Assembly: GCA_018398765.1 (NCBI GenBank)
Contig: JAHBMJ010005647.1
Span: 25,769-49,085, forward strand
DNA length: 23,317 bases
Reading direction: 5' to 3'
Source: Chromera velia
Taxonomy: Eukaryota > Sar > Chromeraceae
Each line of letters opens with the position of its first letter. The first letter of the stretch is position 1. The notes under the pieces were generated by a model. That model was given only the letters and a program-made list of their open reading frames with translations, was not told where the DNA came from and searched no databases. A program made the position numbers and the translations under genes. Shown here in pieces: positions 16,832 through 23,317 of the stretch.

Positions 16832-17589
16832 GTGTACTTTTTTTTTCTTTCATTAGAATCATTACTATTCATCATCACCATGATTATCATACGTCATCGG
16901 CCTATAAACATACCGTTTAACTCACTAATTCAAACCATAGACAACTTGAAGCAGCGACGGCTTTGTGGACGCTACAAAATGCCTGTAAATAAATTAGGAC
17001 CAAACTGTACTAAAAAGTAATGAAGGCATTCAAGGCGCCGAATTACGGAAATACAGTAACGGGGATAACAGCAAATCCCCATAGGTCAATAGACCCTTGT
17101 AGTTACACTTCAAGTTACGTGGACATGGAGTGTAGTCCGTCGTGACATCTCATCACATCACGACCTATTTCTGAGGCTCGAGTTCCTACAGCTACAAGCT
17201 ATTACAAGCTTTATGAACCACAGATCGACCTGATCAACTGAAATTCAGTTTTAAAAGACCTTTTCTGACGATGCTCTTCCGAGTGCTGCTCCAATCATGC
17301 AGCTTTCTTATTGTGCGATTGCATGAATTTTCGCTCAGTTTTTGTCAACGCGAGGGCATGTGTATGCACACCTACCCGACCGCAAATCTGACGTCCATTT
17401 TTGCTTCTCTGCAGCTCTTGGCCTCTCTTTTTTTATCTGCTCTCCCTCACTATCGTTTCGCTCTTCCTCATGTTCTTCCCTTCCGCTGGACGATGATTCG
17501 ATCCTCCCCTCATTGCTCGCTCCCTCTGTTTCCCCATTTCAGACGCATCACACTCTCTTTGTCTCTTTCTCTATGCATGCCATGCATCT

Positions 17590-20500
17590 CTATCCTCCAG
17601 TCTCGTTTTTCTGTTTCTCCGCGGCCTCCTCCTGAAGGTGAGAGCGTTCGACCTGAAGCGCTTGGGCCTGCACACCCCCTCGCAATACAATGCATGCAGT
17701 GGACAGGACAGGAGGGGAGAGTAGTAAAATGCAGACAGAGGAGGAGAGCGGGTGGCAGAGAAGACGCTGGACTAGTCAAAATGCAGAGAGCTTGGGAAAG
17801 GAAGAAAGAGTTAAGAGCTGGCAAAACGGCAAGAAACAAAAAGGGAGAGAACAACTAAATCTGAGGTAAAGAAGAGCGTCTCTGAAAAAGGATTCCCGAA
17901 TTTCCAGCGAAAAAGGAGAGTGAAAGAGAGAGAGAAGGGAAAGTCAAAACGCCTGCCTCCCTACTCCTGCCGATCTCGAAAGGAGCTCGCGGGACAGACA
18001 GACAGAAAGACAGACAGACTATATCGTCGTTTCTTTACCTTTTTCTCTTTCTTCGTTCTCAGTCAGAAAGACACACAGACAGTCAAGACAGAAATACATA
18101 CCATCTTTCCTTGTGCTTCTGCCCCGATTACTGCCGCCACTTGCTGCTGGACCTGCGGAGGCTGTTGTGTGAGCATCGCCTCCAGAAACAGAATTGGGGA
18201 GACGTCCTCGAGGGGGCCTGCCACGTATCCTTCCTCTGCTGCCTCCTCGCTGCATGCATAAACATTTGAAGGAATTCAGTAATAGCCGTTTGGGAAAGTG
18301 AGTGCTTGGGGGGGGGGTAGAAAGGCAGAAAATGGAAAATGGTTGTAGTCTGACTGCGCGCGGGTGCGTGTAATAGGAAGAAAAAATTCAATCACAGACG
18401 TTGCATAGAATCGCCCAAAACAGAGTCATCCACGGAAGTCTTTGCACTCCATACATGCACCTACTGGCTCACTCCCCTCACTCACTCAGACACACGCAAA
18501 CACACGCAAAAGAGAGCGAGACAGATATTCTCTGCGTTCTCTCTCACTCTTACTGCCATTCACTGACTCATAGTCCGAGTCATCTTCGTCGTCTTCGTCA
18601 AAACCTCCAGCAGCCTCCGCCGCCTCCATCTTGGCCAGTTCGCTTCTGCGTGCACATGTGCATTTGTCGTGTGGATTCATATCAACTTTCATTCACCGTG
18701 TAATGCCTGCCAATATTCGGGTGGCAAGCCGAGCGCCAACGCAGATGGGCACGTAAAAGAAAAGCATTACCTCTGCTGATTCCCCCCCCGTCCATCCCTT
18801 CTCCTTCTCCCCCCTTCTGCCTCGGGAGGCAATCGAAGATGCCTTCATGCGACAAAGTCGAAAGGAATCGTGGAACTCAGAGGGAAGAAAAAGGAAGAAA
18901 CGGAAGGAGAGGCTGCATTTTCTTTCATATGAAGCCTGGATCGCAGCAGGGCGTCAACAGATTGAGATGCAGGCAGCGGCACAAACACATGGCCTTTCAA
19001 AAACTTGAACGTGTCTCTGTATCCCTAGCAAACAGAAATGGACAGACCGGGAGCGTGAGAAAGGGGGCAAAAAAGGACAGAGAGAGAGGCTTAGCGAGAG
19101 AGGTGCGACCCTGCCTGTCTGCTCACGCAAAACCGTTGGCGTTAATCCAAACTCCTTCTCCCTGCATCCTTTGTCTGGGATGTTTTCTCGCCCCCTTTTG
19201 ACCCAGCTGCATTCCCCCGTCTCCCTCTCACCTGAGGTTTGCCAGGTACTGCTCATCCTTCTCCGTTGTTGCGTCCTGGTCCTCGTCGAGATCTTCGTCC
19301 TCCGAGAATTCAGACTGATAGAGGGTTCATCGGAGGGAGGGGCAGACGGGGGAATGCAGAGAAAGGATTGCAGTATTCATTCACTGACGCGCCTTGCTGG
19401 AGGAAGGGAGGAGGGTCAAGTGAAAAAATCGTACAGAGTCGTACTGAAAGAAGATGAGTGAAAGAAGGGGAGGAACAAATATACAGAGTCTGAAAAAAAG
19501 GAAAGAAGTAAACCAATTGCCCTGTCTCTGTTTGCAGATCAAAGAGAGAAAAAACGGAGTGAGGAAGGCACATTCAAAAGACAGGGAGGGAAAGAGACGC
19601 CGAGAAAAATGAAATGGTGGAGCATAAAGAGTGAGGGAAAGAACGAGCGGGAAAATCGCGACAGAAAATTCTTCTCAAGGGTTCCACCCCCACAGGATCC
19701 CACACTTCTCTCTCTCTCGGTTAGAACGAAAGAAGAAAAGAAGAAAAAAAAAAACTGACATCAGAGTCGTCCTCGCTGCCCTCCTCCGTCTCCTTTTGTT
19801 TTGCCTCCACACGCACTCTGTCACACAGTCAGCGAGTAAGCAGGCCAGGGATGTGAAATAGGACACTCAGGGACTCATATGGCGAGAGGGACAGACAGGA
19901 AGACGGGAATGCAGTCTGAGGTCCGCCTTCGCTTCATGCTTCTTTCTTTTCTTCCATCCGTTTTTCTTTCTTCCTTTCTTTCTTTTTTCTCTCAGTTTCT
20001 TCCTTCCTGCCTGTCCGTCTGACCCCTTTCTTTCCCATTCCTTCCTTTCTGTTCATCCCACTCCTGCGCGACCAGAGAAAGAATCGCTAAATCGACTGAC
20101 TTCACGTATTCACAAGCCTGCTGAACTGCCACAGTGAGCAGTTGCCGTTGGGCTTGTTCATTGGAAAGACTCTGCACAAAAAAGCAACGAATCCATGAAT
20201 GCTTTGGAACGGACACGGGTCAGAAAGAACAGGCCTTGTCTGAAAACTTCCATAAAGTGGGGTGACAAGAAAATGGGAGAAGAGGACGGACACAGATCAG
20301 AAAGAACAGGCCTTTCCAGAAAGTGGGGCGACAAGAAAATGGGAGAAGAGGAAATAAAGGATTCTCCTGAGTACTTTCTCTCTCCTCCATTCGCCCCTCC
20401 TTGTCGTCAATCCACCCCTGTATCCTCTTGCAGTTGCATCCGTCCAACTGTTCCCTGTTTGCATTTGTGGGTAAGTTTTTTTCTGTGCGCCGCTTCTTCC

Positions 20501-23142
20501 GCCTTTCTTGGCCAATGCCGACGTCCTCCCTGTGTGCCTCTTCGCGGTGAAGAATTTGTCAGAAAGGTTGTGTCGACAGATGCTTCCTACCATGCGATGA
20601 CAGAGAACCACTTAGAAGGCATTCAAGATTCGCATCAACTGACTGACTGACTGACTGACTGGAGGAAGGGAGCTGTTGAAAGCCTTCTCGAGGAGTCGGG
20701 AGAGGGCGAGGACGAGGAAGCGCTTTCCGGGAGGACTGCGAGCACAAAGGGAAGAGGAACGAAGGGCAAGGGGAGAACAGGAATGACAGGAAGAAACTGA
20801 GAAGGGAGACGAGACACTCAAGGAATGGAATAGGAAAGAGAGAGGACGAGGGCGGATGCCGACAGGAGTACATCTTACTATTCTGGGTTATCAGTTCATT
20901 CTGATCACTCGAGAACAGCCGATGAGAAGGGGAGAGCGATTCTGGAAACGGACAACAGTTAGACTGAGCGCCCCTCACTCGCGCTGCTGTTGTCGTTTAT
21001 TCCTCTTCTTCCAGTTAAGTCCCCATTTCACTGACTTTTTGTGATGCGGCACCAACTCAAACCAGCGGGAGAAAAACGCCGCAGTCTTCCCTTGCTGCAT
21101 ACGAATCCAAAAGGAAACAGTCAGAAGATCGGGTGAAGGGAGACATACGGCAGATGGAAGGAACTCCTGGGTCGTCTATATGAATGTCTCTTTCTGTCTA
21201 CACACATGTCACGCAGCACCATGCACATCCGAGCGCGCTGAGAGGACCTCGAGAGAACAGGCAGGAGAGAAGCAAGACCAACAGATTCGTCTACGAAAAC
21301 AGCTTCATCTTTATCGAAACAGAAAAGCACAGACAAACCCCACCCATGACGCTACGTCAAGTCAGTTCCCTCTGAGGCCCTCTCTTTGCCTTCCTTCTCT
21401 GAAGGATTAGACCGTATCGAAGAGCTCTCAGACACACAGGCGTGACCATGTCAAATCTCACGCAGCCTGGAAGCCTTGTGCAAGGACGGACTCCGCATAC
21501 CAAAAATCCCCCTTTGCCCGACTGCCAAAAGGACTGCGTGGTTTCATGCTTCCCTCCCCTTTCAGAAAGAAAAAGAAACACGAAAGAAACACAAGTGTCT
21601 CTCTTCTTTCTTCTGCCTGACCTGTTCGAGCACAGAGAGGAAAAGATCGCAGTTGTAGAAGCACATGAGGGCAATCACTGCAGAGACTGCTGCCATAAAT
21701 TCGGGGGCGAGTGTTGTTTTCCTTCCCATCTTCTTCCTCTCCTCCACGTCGACCTGTCTCCACAGCAGGTCGAGAGAGGGACCCACGAGAGGGTCCATGC
21801 TCCCAGGGTATTTGGAGGTCCCGTCTGGTTGCATTGTGCACTCAAACAAGAGGCCATGGATCCGGAGAGCCATCACGAGGTCGGGCGGAGAGAGGGCCTC
21901 ACATTCAAACGCTCGAACGACCTGCAACCATTCATTTTCATACAGAATTCTTTTTCAGGGAGCGATCTGTATGAAATTGCATGCATGCGAGAGAGGGCCT
22001 CACATTCAAACGCTCGAACGACCGGCACCTTCGACGCACAATCAACAAGCAATACACCAAGATTATCACGAAGAAGTAAGACTATTCGTAGCACGCACAG
22101 ACACAAGCATCGTAGAGAAAGTAATTCTATTTTGCTCTACTCACAGCATTTGGTTCGAGGCAATCAAGCCAAAGAGAGCAAAAGAGGACCTTCTGGTGAT
22201 AAAACTCAAACGAAATGCGAAAGATGCCTCCGATTCCCACCCCCTTCGCCCTATTTGATTGACTGACAATTTCAAAAACGAGTTCCCTGTAGGGTTTGCC
22301 GGTCTCTGGATGGTGCCCTGTGGGAATGAGAAGGAAAAAAGGGGGGAAGGAAGGAAAGAAAAAAAGGTCCATTTGGAGTGCATGTGAGCACACGAAGCGA
22401 AAGAGAGTGGGAGGTATGGAAGAGGACCATCAATTTTGTTTTCTCTTTCTCATTCAGCTCGTTGATCAAAGATGGGCATTTTCTCCTGCGGTGCCTCTTC
22501 TTTCGTGCATTTCTTCTCTCTTCCCCCCTCCCTGTAACCTCCCCCCTCCTCCTTTTTACTCGGTGGGTGAGTTGTCTCCCTGACTGTTTCTTTTTTTATC
22601 TCGGCCTGCTGACCAACTTCTCAATAATGTTGTCGCGAGTGCAGGCTAAGACAGACAGACAGACAGAGACGGCTCGGCAGACTCATCAGCGTTGGTGGAT
22701 TGGAATCACTTTGAACAATCACAACCCTTCAGCAAACGAACGTTCAGCTTTTGACGGCGCGCTCCTTTGACTGAGTGATTGGAAAGCCCCAATTGTGTCA
22801 TTCGAGTGATTAAAGATGTTTTGCATCATCTGAGCCCCTTTGATTGGCACATCTTTCTTTCTTTCTTTGAGTGCCGCTTCAAAGATTTCTTTCTGAGAGA
22901 ATGTGCCTGTCGATTTGTCAATTCAGCACGGAAGAGATGGGGAAATTTCAAGAGAGAACTCCTGACTAAAGCCCCAAAATAACAAAGCGACGAAAAACCA
23001 CACGTATCCCCCCCCCACACCTGCCACAAAGGTATCCACGCCCCTGGTCATGTAATTGTCCAAAGGAATCAGCATGTTGCCGATGTAATCGGGAGCCCAG
23101 CCTCTCTCTAGAGGGGCAGGAAGGGGAAACAGGGGCGTGGAT
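17590..23142 (-). CDS. Importin-7/8-like karyopherin-beta, C-terminal part (5' end outside window)
   Basis: The exons are 23021-23142, 22772-22906, 22268-22317, 21622-21921, 21036-21094, 20660-20735, 20101-20171, 19760-19817, 19232-19314, 18568-18645, 18102-18249 and 17590-17667, about 418 residues ending in TAG. They follow the C-terminal order of metazoan importin-7: APDYIGNMLIPLDNYMTRG (like the DYFTDMMPLLHNYVT helix), PEFMAAVSAVIALMCFYNC (like the AALYYNP helix), FFSRWFELVPHHK (like [20 protein letters not shown]), FLVLALSRLLEKAF, the acidic stretch EDEDLDEDQD and DEDDEDDSDYE, EEGYVAGPLEDVSPILFLEAML, and a final helix ending EKQKNETGG. This family of HEAT-repeat receptors binds RanGTP and imports ribosomal proteins, histones and other cargo; yeast relatives are Nmd5 and Sxm1. 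All internal phases agree. The first three exons shown are the least certain, especially 22268-22317. Confidence 0.8.
18102..19817 (-). CDS. Acidic-loop exons of the importin-7/8-like gene
   Basis: Four consecutive exons (19760-19817, 19232-19314, 18568-18645, 18102-18249) encode alternating acidic runs: ETEEGSEDDSD, SEDEDLDEDQD, DEDDEDDSDYE and DEEAAEEGY, separated by DEQYLANLR and a short Ala/Glu helix. This is the long acidic insertion that lies before the last HEAT helices in importin-7 and importin-8, which helps bind basic cargo. Each acidic block sits on its own exon. Phases are 2, 0, 2, 2 entering and 0 leaving. Confidence 0.8.
20210..20352. repeat. Tandem duplication of ~77 bp within an importin intron
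   Basis: 20210-20286 and 20287-20352 are adjacent near-copies. Both run from CGGACAC through CAGAAAGAACAGGCCT to GACAAGAAAATGGGAGAAGA. The second copy lacks ~11 bp in the middle. Confidence 0.85.
20637..20659. repeat. (ACTG)n repeat forming a splice donor of the importin gene
   Basis: On the minus strand it reads GTCAGTCAGTCAG from the first intron base after the exon 20660-20735. Confidence 0.85.
21888..21922. repeat. 35-bp direct repeat, copy A (start of an importin exon)
   Basis: These 35 bases are identical to 21989-22023. Read on the minus strand, copy A is the splice acceptor edge and first ~34 coding bases (VVRAFECEALS) of the exon 21622-21921. Confidence 0.9.
21989..22023. repeat. 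35-bp direct repeat, copy B (intronic duplicate of exon start)
   Basis: This exact copy lies 101 bp upstream in the gene's sense. The bases before it read GCCG on the minus strand where the functional copy has GCAG, so the acceptor AG is missing. Confidence 0.9.
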
Positions 23143-23317
23143 CTGCACAACAGGGAATAGACAGACACACAGACAGATCGACAGACAGGGCTTCTAAAGA
23201 ACAGAAAGGCATGAAGGGAGGGCAGAACAGCGGCCTACAGAGAGACACACCAACAGGTGGCAGAGAGATCAATAAGCAATTGAAATAAATGAGAGAAGAG
23301 CTCAACCCCCCCCCCCC

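Larger units (their letters stand above)
14933..17589. other. Tail-to-tail intergenic region
   Basis: This 2.66-kb stretch lies between the stop codons of the CPBP gene (+) and the importin gene (-). No host gene could be supported. It is more AT-rich than the flanks. It holds ATT and ATA microsatellites, a decayed reverse-transcriptase-like reading frame on the minus strand, an AATTC-type short tandem repeat, and several small perfect hairpins. A GC-rich self-complementary patch (CTCCGGAG and CCTCCGG) sits at ~15525-15555. Both 3' untranslated regions must end in this region, but no clear polyadenylation site was identified. Confidence 0.6.

Noticed and set aside
21442-22266. Plus-strand open frame of 274 codons
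   Set aside because: It lies antisense to importin exons with family matches, has no recognisable domain, and contains the intronic 35-bp repeat.
22614-22645. Possible small importin exon reading CTRDNIIEKL between 22772-22906 and 22268-22317
   Set aside because: It has plausible AG and GT edges, but including it breaks the phase into the next two exons, which fit without it.

Overview
This is nuclear DNA from a unicellular eukaryote. It is intron-dense, with introns of roughly 100 to 600 bases, GC-balanced exons, and di- and tetranucleotide microsatellites in almost every intron. The karyopherin, the plant/protist-like CPBP protease, the histidine-kinase and PDE domains, and the repeat-laden introns would fit a chromerid-like alveolate such as Chromera. 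That assignment is inference; the sequence does not prove it. All gene models below come from reading splice sites by eye and chaining reading phases. There is no transcript evidence.

Layout. (1) Minus strand, 10819 down to the left edge: one gene of about 20 exons encoding at least ~1,420 residues. It has a two-helix membrane sensor, a histidine-kinase-like DHp plus HATPase_c core, a degenerate receiver-like domain, long disordered linkers, and the start of a class I cyclic-nucleotide phosphodiesterase domain that runs off the window. (2) 10820-11741: a 922-bp divergent intergenic region with a dense cluster of TGCATG motifs. (3) Plus strand, 11742-14932: a complete seven-exon gene for a 372-residue CPBP (Abi/Rce1-like) glutamic intramembrane protease with its catalytic motifs present. 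(4) 14933-17589: a tail-to-tail intergenic region with a decayed reverse-transcriptase C-terminus, a short tandem-repeat tail and a group of small AT-rich hairpins. (5) Minus strand, 23142 down to 17590: the C-terminal ~418 residues of an importin-7/8-like karyopherin-beta in 12 exons. Its 5' part lies beyond the right edge.

The most notable object is gene 1. Its exons chain in phase from a membrane kinase core through a receiver-like fold into a PDE. This resembles, in one polypeptide, the kinase, receiver and cAMP phosphodiesterase arrangement that Dictyostelium spreads over separate proteins (DhkC, RdeA, RegA). Several phosphorelay residues look lost while the ATP-binding boxes look intact, so the output may be controlled allosterically and not by classical phosphotransfer. 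The window also shows an unusual 5' splice-site preference (C at intron position +3, often GTCAG), with microsatellites that begin exactly at donor sites.
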